The position numbers and the translations under genes were made by a program. DNA of 64,000 bases, taken from Hyphomicrobiales bacterium (lineage in GTDB: Bacteria; Pseudomonadota; Alphaproteobacteria; Rhizobiales; Rhizobiaceae). The notes beneath the pieces were generated by a model that was given only the letters and a program-made list of their open reading frames with translations, was not told the origin of the DNA and searched no databases. Of the stretch, positions 1 through 10,430 are shown one piece after another. Numbering within the stretch: the first letter of the stretch is position 1; each line of letters starts with the position of its first letter. The stretch covers positions 1 to 64,000 of the forward strand of contig UICE01000011.1 in assembly GCA_900471815.1 (NCBI GenBank), read 5' to 3'.

Positions 1-50
1 TCTTGCAACTCCTGCAACGCTAGCGAGTTGTCGCTGCAACCCAAAAAACT

Positions 51-82
51 TCCCTCATGGTGAGCTTGTCGAACCACGCACC
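51..82. repeat. Copy of dispersed 'gcttgtcgaa' repeat
   Basis: This stretch contains the core tgagcttgtcgaaccacgca. Closely related copies occur at 41005-41035, 41108-41138 and 51001-51033. Similarity to the 41 kb copy extends leftward to about position 20 (atgagg-aagtt-tgggttgca on the reverse strand). It lies downstream of the DUF4167 terminator. It is noncoding as far as can be seen. Confidence 0.6.
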
Positions 83-101
83 AACTTCAAATGCAGTCAA
101 A

Positions 102-138
102 TAAAAAACGCCACCCGCAGGTTTCCCCGCGGGTGGCG
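102..138 (-). terminator. Rho-independent terminator of the DUF4167 gene
   Basis: A perfect 10-bp stem (109-118 with 129-138, CGCCACCCGC/GCGGGTGGCG) closes a 10-nt loop. On the minus strand it is followed by a run of six T (positions 108-103). It sits 21 bases beyond the stop codon of the minus-strand gene at 159-1004. Confidence 0.9.
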
Positions 139-158
139 CATTATTCAACTCGATCAGA

Positions 159-1004
159 TCAAACGTCAGATTCAGCCGCAGCGCGGCGCTTTTTGACTTC
201 AGCCACAATACTGGCCGGAGAAAGATCCGACGCAGCTTCCGGAGCGTTTGCCGCTTCCGCATTGCCTTCAGTTACCCGTGGCTCACGCGGACGGGCAGGT
301 CTGCGACCACGCGGTGAGCGGCGAACAGCGGGCTTTGCCTCCGCAGCTTCTTCCGAACCAGCAGCGACAGCCTCAACTTCCTGATTTTGAGCAGGTTGGG
401 CCTGCGGCTGACGCTGGCTGACAGTGTCATCATCATAAGCAACCTCGGCGGGCGTGCCTTCGATGACGGGCTGAGGACCGCTGCCATTGATCGGCTGGTG
501 CACAACGCGCTCAGGTCGGTCACGGCGTTCTGAACGTTCTGGACGATCCTGGCGTTCGTGGCGCGGCTGGCGCTCCTGCCGGTCTTGACGTTCAGGGCGT
601 TCCTGACGCTCGGCACGATCCTGACGTTCAGGACGTTCCTGGAACTCCTGCTCGTTATTGCCGACATTGTTGCCGTCGTCTTCGTAATTATTGTCGTCAT
701 CCTGTTCCTGATCATCGCGATCGTCGCGCTGATATTGAACGGGTGCTGCGGCCTGTGCAGCCATGATGATTCGATTGTAGTGTTCTGCATGCTGAAGATA
801 GTTTTCAGCCATAACGCGATCGCCCGCACTTTGTGCATCACGTGCAAGGGTCGTATATTTCTCTGCTACGTGCTGAGCATTTCCCCGAATTTTAACGTCA
901 GGACCGTTGCTCTCATAGTTACGGGAAAGTGGGTTAGGACCTTTGCTGCGGTTATTGTTGTTACCGCGTCCGCGCATGCGCCTATTCTGCTGTACTGGCC
1001 TCAT
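159..1004 (-). CDS. DUF4167 domain-containing protein
   Basis: 281 residues. The N-terminal ~90 residues (basic RPVQQNRRMRGR start, Asn-rich linker, then a helical segment with KYTTLARDAQSAGDR and NYLQHAEHY) match the DUF4167 family found in Rhizobiales. The middle (about residues 95-170) is a low-complexity run of acidic residues followed by repeated RPERQDR-type units. The C-terminal third is Ala/Glu/Pro-rich with a short basic RRSPRGRRPARPREPR stretch. The function is unknown; the charged disordered body and basic ends suggest nucleic-acid or ribosome association, which is inference only. It lies downstream of prmC on the same strand with a 289-bp gap (1005-1293) in which no gene is seen. 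It has its own terminator. Confidence 0.9.
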   Translation of the reverse strand: MRPVQQNRRMRGRGNNNNRSKGPNPLSRNYESNGPDVKIRGNAQHVAEKYTTLARDAQSAGDRVMAENYLQHAEHYNRIIMAAQAAAPVQYQRDDRDDQEQDDDNNYEDDGNNVGNNEQEFQERPERQDRAERQERPERQDRQERQPRHERQDRPERSERRDRPERVVHQPINGSGPQPVIEGTPAEVAYDDDTVSQRQPQAQPAQNQEVEAVAAGSEEAAEAKPAVRRSPRGRRPARPREPRVTEGNAEAANAPEAASDLSPASIVAEVKKRRAAAESDV

Positions 1005-1293
1005 ACTTATCTCTTTTCAGAAAATCAGGGGCGCTCATTTGCTCAACATTTCGAGTCAAAAAGCTTCGCTTCTCAAGTGCCGATCTGAAGCGCGCCCCGC
1101 GCTTCAATCGCATCCAAAGTTCATAAAACTTTTGTGCTACCCCAAGAACCATTTCTCCAAAACAAATGTAGGGAGAAATCAAACCCCGGAAATTTGCGTA
1201 CCAATTATCTTGATAGGCAGAACCAGAGTTGTTCGGTTTCGAGCGGTAACTGGAAACTAGCGGGCTTCTCCGCAAATTCCAAGCCTTTTTTCA

Positions 1294-2175
1294 TTATTTT
1301 TCGATTGTTGTGAACAGAAGGGCGCGGTCGTGCCCTCCAAAATCCTGCCTCACGCCGCTCATCACGAAATTCCTGGCGTTAAAAATCGCCTCAATATCCT
1401 GCCGCTGCCCTGCCCCGATCTCCAGTGCGACCACGCCACCAGGACGCAAGTAACCAGCGGCATGATCAGCAATGATCCGATAGGGCTCCAGCCCGTCTGG
1501 ACCTCCATCCAGCGCCCGAACCGGATCATGAAGAACAACTTCTCTTTGCAACTGCGCAATATCGCCAGTGCGGATATAGGGCGGATTGGAAATAATCATG
1601 TCATATGAACCAGTTAGCTCCGAAAACCAGTTGGATGACAATGCTGCAAAACGCGAAGAAACATTCGAAAGCACCGCATTTTCGCGCGCGGTAGCAAGGG
1701 CATCGGCCGATATATCCACGCCCACGGCGCGCAATTGCGGCAACTGATCGAGCAGCGAAAGGGCGATCGCTCCTGTTCCTGTTCCAAGGTCAACAATGTC
1801 GGCGACACCATGGCTGGAAATGCGGTTTTGGAGAAAGGGCAAAGCCAGTTCCACAAGCGCTTCCGTGTCGGGACGCGGCTCGAGCGTTTCTGTGGAAAGG
1901 CTCAATTCAATGCCGAAAAATGCCCGCTTGCCGATAATGCGATGCACCGATTCACCCTTGATTCGGCGAGCAAGCATGGCCTCAAGCGCCTCATATTCAT
2001 GCTGGCCAAGCTCGCGATTCGGGTTACGGATCATTTCCAGCCTGTCGCAGCCTGCAATCCATTCAAGCAAAAGACGGGCATCAAGCTCCGCAGATTCTAT
2101 TCCCGCTTCGGCGAGAGAAGCACGCGCGCTCCGCAGAACATTCATCAATTGGTGTCTGTGGTCAGAAGCCGTCAT
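1294..2175 (-). CDS. prmC: Peptide chain release factor N5-glutamine methyltransferase
   Basis: 293 residues, the usual length for PrmC/HemK. It methylates the glutamine of the GGQ motif in class I release factors, using S-adenosylmethionine. Visible signatures are the N-terminal helical domain, the SAM-binding [14 protein letters not shown], and the catalytic NPPY ([12 protein letters not shown]). The gene directly follows prfA, its substrate gene, and its start overlaps the prfA 3' end by 14 bases, so the two are almost certainly co-transcribed and translationally coupled. Nothing unusual was seen in the sequence. Confidence 0.97.
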   Translation of the reverse strand: MTASDHRHQLMNVLRSARASLAEAGIESAELDARLLLEWIAGCDRLEMIRNPNRELGQHEYEALEAMLARRIKGESVHRIIGKRAFFGIELSLSTETLEPRPDTEALVELALPFLQNRISSHGVADIVDLGTGTGAIALSLLDQLPQLRAVGVDISADALATARENAVLSNVSSRFAALSSNWFSELTGSYDMIISNPPYIRTGDIAQLQREVVLHDPVRALDGGPDGLEPYRIIADHAAGYLRPGGVVALEIGAGQRQDIEAIFNARNFVMSGVRQDFGGHDRALLFTTIEK

Positions 2176-3238
2176 TCATCTGTGCCAGCAAAGCGGTTTG
2201 GTAATCGGAAATGAGCGCGCCAATCAACTCATCCAGATCGCCTTCCATGATGCGGTCTAGCTTATAAAGGGTCAGATTGATCCGATGGTCCGTGACCCGT
2301 CCTTGCGGAAAATTATAGGTGCGGATGCGTTCGGAACGATCCCCTGAACCGACCTGGCTGCGGCGGGCTTCGGAACGTTCGCTATCTGCTTTTTGGCGCT
2401 GCATATCGAACAGGCGCGAGCGCAGCACCTGCATGGCGCGGGCGCGGTTTTGATGCTGCGACTTTTCGGCCTGCACAACGACAATTCCAGATGGAATATG
2501 GGTGATGCGAACGGCCGAGTCGGTTGTATTGACGTGCTGTCCGCCCGAACCCGATGCACGCATCGTATCGATACGGATGTCATCGGGGCGAATGTCGATG
2601 TCGATCTCTTCAGCCTCCGGCAGCACCGCGACAGTTGCTGCCGATGTGTGGATGCGTCCGCTGGCTTCGGTATCGGGGACCCGCTGAACGCGATGGACAC
2701 CCGATTCAAACTTCAGTTTGGCGAATACACCCTTGCCGGAAACCATGGCGATAACTTCTTTGTATCCGCCCGCTTCGCCGTCACTGGCCGAGATCAGCTC
2801 AACCCGCCAGCCATTGGCCGACGCGTAGCGTTCATACATGCGGAAAAGATCGCCGCCAAAAAGTGCCGCTTCCGAACCGCCAGTACCTGCGCGTATCTCG
2901 AGAATGGCATTGCGCTCATCGGCAACATCCTTGGGCAAAAGCAGAACCTGAATATCCTTTTCAAGCTCTTCAATGCGCTCTTCGATTTCCGGCAATTCAG
3001 CTTCGGCAAGCTCGCGCATGTCGCGATCGGTTGAGCCATCATCCAGCATTGCCTGCAAATCAGCCGCTTCGCTGCGGGCGGCAAGAAAATCGCGGATCTT
3101 GAATACGACCGGCTCCAGTTCGGAATATTCCGAAGCAAGCTTCACATATGTTTCGGAATCGGGATTGCTCGCCATCTGCGTTTCCATCATCGAAAAACGC
3201 TTCAGCAGCTGATCCATGCGATCCTGCGGAATAGACAT
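2162..3238 (-). CDS. prfA: Peptide chain release factor 1
   Basis: 358 residues starting at the ATG that gives [10 protein letters not shown]; a longer frame extends to 3277 but would run into ptsP and lengthen the protein beyond the family size. RF1 reads UAA and UAG and triggers peptide release. The peptidyl-hydrolase GGQ loop is intact ([15 protein letters not shown]), and the alpha-helical N-terminal domain and the [21 protein letters not shown] segment are typical. It lies 10 bases downstream of ptsP and overlaps prmC, giving the order ptsP-prfA-prmC known from Rhizobiales. Confidence 0.97.
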   Translation of the reverse strand: MSIPQDRMDQLLKRFSMMETQMASNPDSETYVKLASEYSELEPVVFKIRDFLAARSEAADLQAMLDDGSTDRDMRELAEAELPEIEERIEELEKDIQVLLLPKDVADERNAILEIRAGTGGSEAALFGGDLFRMYERYASANGWRVELISASDGEAGGYKEVIAMVSGKGVFAKLKFESGVHRVQRVPDTEASGRIHTSAATVAVLPEAEEIDIDIRPDDIRIDTMRASGSGGQHVNTTDSAVRITHIPSGIVVVQAEKSQHQNRARAMQVLRSRLFDMQRQKADSERSEARRSQVGSGDRSERIRTYNFPQGRVTDHRINLTLYKLDRIMEGDLDELIGALISDYQTALLAQMNDGF

Positions 3239-3248
3239 CAGATTAGCC

Positions 3249-5537
3249 TCACAGTGATATGCCTGCCCGCTCTGCAAATTTGGTCAGGATGTGGCGCAGC
3301 GAGCCGGTATCGCCATGATTATCCATGGCATCAGCGAGTTGCGCCCCAAGCTCGTTCACATCAAGCGAACCAAGCATTGCCTTGATCGGCCCGATGGAAG
3401 CAGGCGACATTGAGATCGAGCGAAACCCAAGGCCAAGCAGTGCGAGCGCCGAAATTGGCTTTCCGGCCATTTCGCCGCAAAGCGTTACATCCGTATTATT
3501 GCGGATGCCTGCTTCGACGATCTGGCGAAGCACGCGCAGGAATGGCACGGAAAGATTATCGAAGCGGTTGCTAATGATCGAATTGCCTCGATCAACCGCC
3601 ATGACGAATTGGAACAGATCGTTGGAACCAACCGAGACGAAATCAACCACCGACATCAGTTCGTCAAGTTGCCACAGCAAGGAAGGCACTTCCACCATGG
3701 CGCCGATCTTGACCCGGGTAGGCAGATTATGAGCAAAGCGCGAAAGGTGCTGCACCTCGCGGTTGATCAACTCGCTCGCTTTGCGTACTTCCGCGATTTC
3801 AGTGACCATTGGCAGCATTAGGCGCAGCTCGCGCCCGCCAGCAGCCTTCAACAAGGCGCGAACCTGTGTGCGCAATAGCCCCGGGCGATCAAGCGTCAGG
3901 CGGATCGCCCGCCAGCCCAATGCCGGATTTTCTTCATGGGTCTCGCTGCGGAAATAGGGCAGTACCTTGTCGCCGCCAATATCGAGCGTCCGGAAAGTCA
4001 CCGGCTTGTCGCCTGCAGCTTCAAGCACGGAACGATAAAGCCGCTCCTGCTGCTCCGCCCGCGGGAACGTTGATGCAACCATGAATTGCAATTCCGTCCG
4101 GAAAAGTCCGATACCGGCCGCGCCTGCCTCAACGAGTTGCGGCAGATCGACCAGCAAACCCGCATTCATCAGCAAGGTGATCGGCACACCGTCCCTGGTC
4201 ACCGAAGGACGGTCGCGCAATTCGCGATAAAGTGCCTGACGCTTGGCTCGGAACTTGACCTTCTCGGAATAGGCCGCTTCAACGTCCGATTGCGGACGTA
4301 AATGCACCTTGCCATCATCGCCGTCGACAATGATCGCATCATTGTTTTCAGCCATGGACACGACGCCCTTGACCTGACCTGCAACGGGAATACCCATAGC
4401 GCGGGCAACGATCACCACGTGACTCGTCGCAGCGCCATCTTCCAGCACCAGGCCTCGCAGGCGTTCGCGCGGATAATCCAGCAGCTCGGCAGCGCCCATG
4501 GAACGCGCCACAATGATCGCATCCTTGGCCAGCGACCCGGCCATGGTCTTCACGTCACGGCCCATCAACTGACGCAACAACCGATTGGCGAGATCATCGA
4601 AATCGCTCAACCGCTCACGCATATAAGGATCGGTCAGATGCATCATGCGCGCACGTGTGTCGCTCTGCACTTTTTCCACTGCCGCTTCCGCGGTCAAGCC
4701 GTTGCGGATCGCTTCTTCAAGACGGCGAACCCAGCCATTATCATGAGCAAACATGCGATAGGCTTCCAGCACCTCGCGGTGCTCGCCCTCAAAGGCCACG
4801 TCACGGCGCGACAGCATGTCATCAATAGAAACACGCAGTGATCCAAGCGAGCTTTCGAGCCGGTCGATCTCGGCATCAATATCTTCATTGAACAGGTTGG
4901 TCACAACAATGCGCGGCTCGTGCAGCACAACATGCCCAAGACCAACACCATCATTGAAAGCACTGCCGGCAAAGCTCATCGGCTTGCCCATATCGAGTTC
5001 TACGCCCGGACGCGCCAGCCGCGTAAGACTGCCCGCTGCAACCATCTCGGCCAACACCATGGCCGTGGTTTCCAACGCCTCAATCTCATCTTCGCGGTAG
5101 ACCCGCTTAGTCCTGTTCTGGACAACGAGAACGCCGAGGGTTCGCCCTGCCCGCAGGATAGGTACACCAAGGAATGAATTGTAAATTTCTTCGCCTGTTT
5201 CCGGCAGGTAGGCGAATGCCGGATGGGTTTGCGCATCTGTAAGATTGAGTGGACGCGCACTAGCAGCAATCGTACCAACAAGACCTTGACCAAGGCGCAG
5301 TTGCGCCAGATGAACGGCCGACGGATTCAAACCTTCGGTGGCATAAAGCTCAAGCACGCCATCGGAACGCAGCACATAAAATGAGCACACTTCCGCGACC
5401 ATGTTCTGAGCAATGTCGCGAACAATGCGGTCAAGCCTCTCCTGTGGCTCAAGAGCCTCCGCCATCAATTCGCGGAGCCGCTTCAGCATGACACGAGGGC
5501 CGGTTGTCTGCTCGCGCGTGGGCACCATTTGCTCCAT
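3249..5537 (-). CDS. ptsP: Phosphoenolpyruvate-protein phosphotransferase of the nitrogen PTS (EI-Ntr)
   Basis: About 762 residues from the ATG at 5537 ([10 protein letters not shown]); the frame is open to a TTG at 5552. The order of domains is an N-terminal GAF domain (about residues 20-170), the PEP-utilising N-domain, the mobile domain with the phospho-accepting His ([16 protein letters not shown], about residue 373), and the C-terminal PEP-binding barrel ([30 protein letters not shown]). It takes phosphate from PEP and passes it to NPr and EIIA-Ntr, a regulatory chain controlling K+ and nitrogen/carbon responses. The GAF domain distinguishes it from sugar-PTS PtsI. It heads the ptsP-prfA-prmC block. 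Confidence 0.95.
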   Translation of the reverse strand: MEQMVPTREQTTGPRVMLKRLRELMAEALEPQERLDRIVRDIAQNMVAEVCSFYVLRSDGVLELYATEGLNPSAVHLAQLRLGQGLVGTIAASARPLNLTDAQTHPAFAYLPETGEEIYNSFLGVPILRAGRTLGVLVVQNRTKRVYREDEIEALETTAMVLAEMVAAGSLTRLARPGVELDMGKPMSFAGSAFNDGVGLGHVVLHEPRIVVTNLFNEDIDAEIDRLESSLGSLRVSIDDMLSRRDVAFEGEHREVLEAYRMFAHDNGWVRRLEEAIRNGLTAEAAVEKVQSDTRARMMHLTDPYMRERLSDFDDLANRLLRQLMGRDVKTMAGSLAKDAIIVARSMGAAELLDYPRERLRGLVLEDGAATSHVVIVARAMGIPVAGQVKGVVSMAENNDAIIVDGDDGKVHLRPQSDVEAAYSEKVKFRAKRQALYRELRDRPSVTRDGVPITLLMNAGLLVDLPQLVEAGAAGIGLFRTELQFMVASTFPRAEQQERLYRSVLEAAGDKPVTFRTLDIGGDKVLPYFRSETHEENPALGWRAIRLTLDRPGLLRTQVRALLKAAGGRELRLMLPMVTEIAEVRKASELINREVQHLSRFAHNLPTRVKIGAMVEVPSLLWQLDELMSVVDFVSVGSNDLFQFVMAVDRGNSIISNRFDNLSVPFLRVLRQIVEAGIRNNTDVTLCGEMAGKPISALALLGLGFRSISMSPASIGPIKAMLGSLDVNELGAQLADAMDNHGDTGSLRHILTKFAERAGISL

Positions 5538-5628
5538 AGCATTTATTGGCAAAGCCGGAATGACCTTGCCAATGTGAACTTTAGATCATCTTAGTCGGCA
5601 GAAATACCGGCAAACAGAATCTCTTCTG

Positions 5629-6882
5629 TCAATGCTTATCCAGACCGTAGACAGAATGCAAAGTGCGTACTGCAAGTTCTGCGTATGGGCCGTCAATTAG
5701 AATGGAAATCTTGATTTCCGATGTGGTGATAGCTCGGATATTGATGCCCTTGTCAGCAAGCGCCCGGAAGGCCGTTGCTGCAACACCCGCATGGCTGCGC
5801 ATGCCGATGCCGATTACCGATACTTTGACCATGCCAGCTTCCGACTGGATAATATCGCAGCCGATTTCGGCTTTGACCTTTTCCAGCACCGCAAGCGCCT
5901 TATCAAGATCACCGGATGGAACGGTGAATGTCATATCGGTCTTGGTGCCGTCTTCAGACACATTCTGTACGATCATGTCGACATTGATATGGGCCTCAGC
6001 AAGCGGGCCAAAAATACCTGCCGAAATACCCGGACGATCCGCAACGCGGCGAAGCGATATCTGTGCTTCGTCCTTGGCGTAGGCAATTCCTGTGACAACC
6101 TGCTGTTCCACGATTTCTTCCTCGTCGCAAATAAGAGTACCGGGCGGATTGATCAGATCACCCATGCCCGGTGCATCGGGGTCTTCGAAACTGGACCTGA
6201 CAAATGTGCGCACTTTATGCACCATGGCAAGCTCGACGGACCTGACCTGCAAGACTTTCGCGCCAAGCGAAGCCATTTCCAGCATTTCTTCAAATGAAAT
6301 GCGCGAAAGGCGGCGCGCCTTGGGTTCGACACGGGGGTCAGTGGTGTAAACACCGTCGACGTCCGTATAGATATCGCACCGATCCGCCTTGACCGCTGCT
6401 GCAATGGCGACAGCACTTGTGTCCGAGCCGCCGCGTCCGAGCGTAGAAATACGATTGTCCGGGCCGATACCCTGGAATCCGGCAATAACAGCCACCTGAC
6501 CTTCCTCGAAGCGCTCAATCAGGAAGGAGCCGTCAATATCGGTAATACGCGCAGCACCATGCGCATTGTCTGTCTTGATGGGTATCTGCCAGCCTTGCCA
6601 GGAGCGTGCATGGACGCCCATCGCCTGCAAAGTGACCGCGAGAAGACCGGCCGTTACCTGCTCACCGGAAGCAACGATGGCATCATACTCGCGCGCATCG
6701 TGCATCGGCGATGCTTGGCGCGTCCAGGCAACGAGTTCGTTGGTTTTGCCCGCCATGGCCGAGACAACCACTGCGACTTCATGACCGGCATCGACTTCAC
6801 GTTTGACATGCCGGGCCACATTACGGATGCGGTCGATATCGGCCACCGAAGTGCCACCGAATTTCATCACAATGCGAGCCAT
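5629..6882 (-). CDS. lysC: Aspartate kinase
   Basis: 417 residues from the ATG at 6882 (MARIVMKFGGTSV). The open frame extends upstream to 7185, but that part is unlike the family and overlaps the ubiG promoter region. It phosphorylates aspartate, the first step to lysine, threonine and methionine. The KFGGTS nucleotide motif is at the N-terminus; the C-terminal ~150 residues hold two ACT domains (ISLRRVADRPGISAGIF and VSVIGIGMRSHAGVAATAF), which normally mediate allosteric feedback by end products. It is divergent from ubiG and lies 91 bases upstream of ptsP on the same strand. Confidence 0.97.
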   Translation of the reverse strand: MARIVMKFGGTSVADIDRIRNVARHVKREVDAGHEVAVVVSAMAGKTNELVAWTRQASPMHDAREYDAIVASGEQVTAGLLAVTLQAMGVHARSWQGWQIPIKTDNAHGAARITDIDGSFLIERFEEGQVAVIAGFQGIGPDNRISTLGRGGSDTSAVAIAAAVKADRCDIYTDVDGVYTTDPRVEPKARRLSRISFEEMLEMASLGAKVLQVRSVELAMVHKVRTFVRSSFEDPDAPGMGDLINPPGTLICDEEEIVEQQVVTGIAYAKDEAQISLRRVADRPGISAGIFGPLAEAHINVDMIVQNVSEDGTKTDMTFTVPSGDLDKALAVLEKVKAEIGCDIIQSEAGMVKVSVIGIGMRSHAGVAATAFRALADKGINIRAITTSEIKISILIDGPYAELAVRTLHSVYGLDKH

Positions 6883-7072
6883 GGGAATTACCGTTCTGGA
6901 AAGGCCTGAAATTATATTGGAAGAGAACCAGTCGAATGAACAGGTTCCGCGCCAGTTGAATGCGGCTTCCCATAACCAAATTATGACATAACTGCAAGAA
7001 CGCGGGACGATTTGCGCCTTGACATTTTTTACGTGAATGGGCCACTCGATAGGAAGAGCAAAGGATAAGGCA

Positions 7073-7816
7073 ATGGCCCAGGCAGAGCGCAGTACAATTG
7101 ATGCCGCAGAAGTGGAGCGTTTTTCACGCATGGCTGCGGAATGGTGGAACCCACAAGGCAAGTTCCGCCCGTTGCACAAGTTCAATCCGACCCGTCTTGC
7201 CTATATCAAGGAAAAGGTCTGCGCTCACTATAATCTCGACCCGAACAGCCCCCAGCCATTCAAGGGTCTGCGATTCCTCGATATTGGTTGCGGTGGCGGG
7301 TTGCTGTGCGAGCCGATGGCACGGCTTGGCGCGACGGTAGTCGGTGCCGATGCTGGCGAAACCAATATTGAAGTTGCCAAAATTCACGCCGCCCAAAGCG
7401 GGCTGGACATTGACTACCGGGCAACCACTGCGGAAGCTCTGGCCGAAGCCGGCGAAAAATTCGACGTTGTTCTCAACATGGAGGTCGTCGAGCACGTGGC
7501 TGATGTTGATCTCTACATGTCCGCCTGTTCGCAAATGGTCAAACCGGGCGGCATGACCTTCGTCGCTACGATAAACCGGACATTGAAAGCCCTTGGCCTT
7601 GCAATTTTTGGCGCGGAATATGTGTTGCGCTGGTTACCGCGCGGCACGCATCAATATGAAAAACTCGTGCGCCCTGAAGAGCTGGAAACGGCACTCGTCG
7701 CAGCCGGTCTGAGTGTAACCGAGAAAGTCGGCGTGACCTATAATCCCTTTGCCGATAGCTGGAACCGCTCAAACGATACCGATGTGAATTATATGGTGCT
7801 GGCTGTTCGAAACTAA
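7073..7816 (+). CDS. ubiG: Ubiquinone biosynthesis O-methyltransferase
   Basis: 247 residues from ATG 7073 ([17 protein letters not shown]), preceded by a purine-rich aaggataagg Shine-Dalgarno; an upstream start at 7037 is possible but less likely. UbiG carries out both O-methylations in ubiquinone synthesis with SAM. The signature [19 protein letters not shown], the SAM site [20 protein letters not shown] and the post-motif LNMEVVEHV are all present. It is a single gene, divergent from lysC, and ends 24 bases before a convergent transporter gene. Confidence 0.96.
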   Translation: MAQAERSTIDAAEVERFSRMAAEWWNPQGKFRPLHKFNPTRLAYIKEKVCAHYNLDPNSPQPFKGLRFLDIGCGGGLLCEPMARLGATVVGADAGETNIEVAKIHAAQSGLDIDYRATTAEALAEAGEKFDVVLNMEVVEHVADVDLYMSACSQMVKPGGMTFVATINRTLKALGLAIFGAEYVLRWLPRGTHQYEKLVRPEELETALVAAGLSVTEKVGVTYNPFADSWNRSNDTDVNYMVLAVRN

Positions 7817-7840
7817 ACCACGCCAGACCTAAGCAATCGT

Positions 7841-8737
7841 CTATCCTGCTTTTGTCGCCATCAGTTGCGCCTTCGTGGTCATGCCCACACCAACTGTAAT
7901 AATTGCCGCCCCCAGCCACGTCGTCAGCCCATAGGTTTCTCCCAAAAACAGGGTTCCTGCCAGTAAGGCTACCGCCGCTCCAACATATCCTATCTGGCTG
8001 AGATAAACCGGGCCACCAACCGCTTGCAGCCGGAAGTAGAGTGCAAACATGCAGGTGGAGGCCAGAATTTGCGCTAGCACCAGCCACGGCACATTAGCCA
8101 ACGGCGCAACTGGAAAGCCACCGGTCATGAGCCAGATAGCTGGCACCAGCATGACCGCCGTCACGATATGGCTCCCTGCCGCCAATTCAGTCGGGTCAGC
8201 ACCTTTGGGCCAATCAATGGTGCGATAAACATTGCCCAAGGCAAGAAGAACCGGAATCAACAGGCCGATTATAACCCAGAGCGGTTCGGCTGGCTGGCCC
8301 ACCTGACCGCGGGTAAATCCAACGATCACTGCGCCGATAAAACCAACCAATATGCCCAAAAGTCCAAGCAGGCTGGGGCGTTTGAGTTTGAACAGGATCG
8401 ACAGCATCAAGGTGAATACTGGCGAAAGCGTATACATGATGCCCGTATAGCCAGACCCAAGATGCGGGATGGCCGAAAGCGTCATGACATTAGGCACGGC
8501 ATAGGAAATAAATGCGGCGATAAGGTAATAGCGCACCATATGCGCGTCCAGCCGCGGGCGTTTGCCCATAAGCAGGAAGGCAATCAGCAAAACGGTTCCC
8601 GCACCGGTTGAAATAACGAAAGCCCAGAGCGAAGGCGCAATCCCGGCAGAAAAAGCCAATTTGCCGAATGGCAAAGTCAGCCCCAAAAACGCCCCTGTTA
8701 AAAGCAGCAGCAGGGGCGCGGAATTCAAAAATTGCAT
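7841..8737 (-). CDS. EamA/DMT-family transporter
   Basis: 298 residues, very hydrophobic, with about ten predicted membrane spans arranged as two EamA repeats (the second ends GETYGLTTWLGAAIITVGVGM). Members of this drug/metabolite superfamily export or import small metabolites across the inner membrane; the substrate cannot be read from the sequence. It is convergent with ubiG and lies 59 bases from the DUF1178 gene on the same strand. Two further EamA-type genes occur in the window (29.7 kb and 59.6 kb), and they are only distantly similar to this one. Confidence 0.9.
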   Translation of the reverse strand: MQFLNSAPLLLLLTGAFLGLTLPFGKLAFSAGIAPSLWAFVISTGAGTVLLIAFLLMGKRPRLDAHMVRYYLIAAFISYAVPNVMTLSAIPHLGSGYTGIMYTLSPVFTLMLSILFKLKRPSLLGLLGILVGFIGAVIVGFTRGQVGQPAEPLWVIIGLLIPVLLALGNVYRTIDWPKGADPTELAAGSHIVTAVMLVPAIWLMTGGFPVAPLANVPWLVLAQILASTCMFALYFRLQAVGGPVYLSQIGYVGAAVALLAGTLFLGETYGLTTWLGAAIITVGVGMTTKAQLMATKAG

Positions 8738-8796
8738 GGAAAATCACCCGGGCGGTCAGAATCGACCACCGCACCATAGACCTTAGTGCTATGAGA

Positions 8797-9210
8797 TCAA
8801 TTGTGATCTTCGGGAAAGACAGGAAGCGGCATGACATCCACGCCATCTTCCAGCAGGGCTTCCACATCTTCGGGAGTGGCTTCGCCATAAATGCCCCGCG
8901 CCTCGGCCTCGCCGAAATGAATTTTGCGTGCCTGTTCCGCAAATTCCGCGCCAACATAATCCGCATTCTCGCGGACCTTCTTGACCATTTCCTTCATTTC
9001 CTTGGCCATTTCGCTCATGGCAATGGCAATTTTCTCTTTTTGCCTGCCTGTCGAAACAGAAGGTGCCATTAGAGCTTTGCCGACCTTGTTCGAGCCGCAT
9101 GATGGGCAGCTTACGAGACCTTTTTCAGCCTGAGAATCGAAGTCGTCATTGCTGCGGAACCAGCCTTCAAATTCATGGTCCTTGTCGCAATGAAGAGAAA
9201 AACGGATCAT
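8797..9210 (-). CDS. DUF1178 family protein
   Basis: 137 residues, start MIRFSLHCDKDHEFEGWFRSN. The N-terminal half has a Cys pair (SCPSCGS) typical of a small zinc ribbon; the rest is charged and helical (EMAKEMKEMVKKVREN). DUF1178 is widespread in Alpha- and Betaproteobacteria and has no established function. Its ATG overlaps the stop of the upstream amidase gene by four bases (ATGA, 9207-9210), so translation is coupled. The pair amidase-DUF1178, with glutaredoxin next to it, is a common arrangement. Confidence 0.93.
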   Translation of the reverse strand: MIRFSLHCDKDHEFEGWFRSNDDFDSQAEKGLVSCPSCGSNKVGKALMAPSVSTGRQKEKIAIAMSEMAKEMKEMVKKVRENADYVGAEFAEQARKIHFGEAEARGIYGEATPEDVEALLEDGVDVMPLPVFPEDHN

Positions 9211-10073
9211 GACGCGTCTGCCAGTCTTTCGCTCCGGCCATCATTCTCGACAAGCACGCCGAACGGGCGGGCATTTTTCAAATTAGGCACTTTGGCACGG
9301 GCAGCCGCGCTCAATGCCGGATCAATATCAGCAATGATGATCGCAGGATCGGCATGTGCCGCTTCAGCCAGAACTTCACCCCAGGGCGCGACAATGATGG
9401 AATGGCCAAATGTCTCGCGGCCGTCTTCATGCACGCCGCCTTGCGCAGCAGAAATCATGAATGCACCATTTTCAATTGCGCGTGCACGTTGCAGCACATT
9501 CCAGTGGGCTTCGCCCGTCTGGCGGGTAAAGGCCGCAGGCGCAGTGATGACCGATGCACCAGCCAGTGCCTGCGCCCGGAACAATTGCGGGAACCTGACA
9601 TCATAACAAATGGCCAGACCCAGCTTGGCAAATGGCAAATCAAGAACCACCGTATCGTTGCCAGGCGAATAGACAGCAGATTCGCGCCAGCTCTCGCCAT
9701 TATCCAGATCAACATCGAACATGTGGATCTTATCGTAGCGTGTCAGGACATTTCCGTCCGGACCGAAAAAGAAGGCACGATTGGCAATTTTGCTATCCTC
9801 AACCGCAATGGCCGTCGAGCCGATATGAAGGTGAATTTTGTGACGCGCCGCCAATTCGGAAGCTGTGCGAACAATTATGTCCTCGCTCTCGCCCCTTAAG
9901 ACGCTGGCAAGGGCCTTGCGATCCCGCTGCAGCGCCCCGGTCATTTCCGGGGTTTGCACATAGACCGCCCCTTTGCCAACAGCATCGTCAACATAGTCAA
10001 CGAGATCAGCAGCATTGCGCTGCGGGTCGACGCCCGAGCGCATCTGGATAGCGGCAGCACGAAATACACTCAT
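9207..10073 (-). CDS. Carbon-nitrogen hydrolase (Nit1-like, probable deaminated-glutathione amidase)
   Basis: 288 residues. The nitrilase catalytic triad is visible: Glu43 (QTPEMTG), Lys115 (YDKIHMFDVD) and Cys156 (AICYDVRFP). The KIHMFDVD signature and the total length fit the Nit1 branch, which repairs deaminated glutathione; that substrate assignment rests on family resemblance. The gene next upstream encodes a glutathione-dependent glutaredoxin, 10 bases away, which agrees with a glutathione link. Downstream DUF1178 overlaps by four bases. Confidence 0.9.
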   Translation of the reverse strand: MSVFRAAAIQMRSGVDPQRNAADLVDYVDDAVGKGAVYVQTPEMTGALQRDRKALASVLRGESEDIIVRTASELAARHKIHLHIGSTAIAVEDSKIANRAFFFGPDGNVLTRYDKIHMFDVDLDNGESWRESAVYSPGNDTVVLDLPFAKLGLAICYDVRFPQLFRAQALAGASVITAPAAFTRQTGEAHWNVLQRARAIENGAFMISAAQGGVHEDGRETFGHSIIVAPWGEVLAEAAHADPAIIIADIDPALSAAARAKVPNLKNARPFGVLVENDGRSERLADAS

Positions 10074-10083
10074 TCCACTGTCC

Positions 10084-10356
10084 TTAAACGAGTTCGCCAG
10101 TCTTCAACAGTCCGTCAAGTCGGCCTTGGCTTTCAAGCGCGTAGAGATCATCACAACCACCAACATGGGTCTTGCCGATGAAAACCTGAGGAAATGTTGT
10201 GCGCCCATTGGCACGAGCCAGCATTTCCTGCCGTGCATTTGGTTCCACAGTTGCATTGTGCTCGACAAAGGCTACGCCCTTTTTCTCAAGCAAGCCTACA
10301 GCTGCCGTGCAAAAGCCACAGCCGTTACGCGTATAGATTGTCACATCGACCATCAT
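10084..10356 (-). CDS. grxC: Glutaredoxin 3
   Basis: 90 residues, a complete dithiol glutaredoxin with the active site CGFC (Cys13/Cys16) and the glutathione-binding TFPQVFIGKTHVGGCDDL segment carrying the cis-proline. It reduces protein disulfides and glutathione mixed disulfides in the cytoplasm. The start could be either of the first two ATGs (MMVDVTIYTR). It lies between comF (gap 74 bases) and the amidase (gap 10 bases), all on the minus strand, and probably forms one transcript grxC-nit-DUF1178. Confidence 0.96.
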   Translation of the reverse strand: MMVDVTIYTRNGCGFCTAAVGLLEKKGVAFVEHNATVEPNARQEMLARANGRTTFPQVFIGKTHVGGCDDLYALESQGRLDGLLKTGELV

Positions 10357-10430
10357 GGCACTCCAATTTTTCCCTTATATAGGCGTGAAAACCTGACGGG
10401 AAAAGGCCCGTTCGTTGCGCAAAAGCCAGC

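Noticed and set aside
558-1088. Long plus-strand open frame opposite the DUF4167 gene
   Set aside because: It is an artefact of the repetitive Arg/Glu codons of the real minus-strand gene; its strongly hydrophobic product comes from the reverse reading of that tract.
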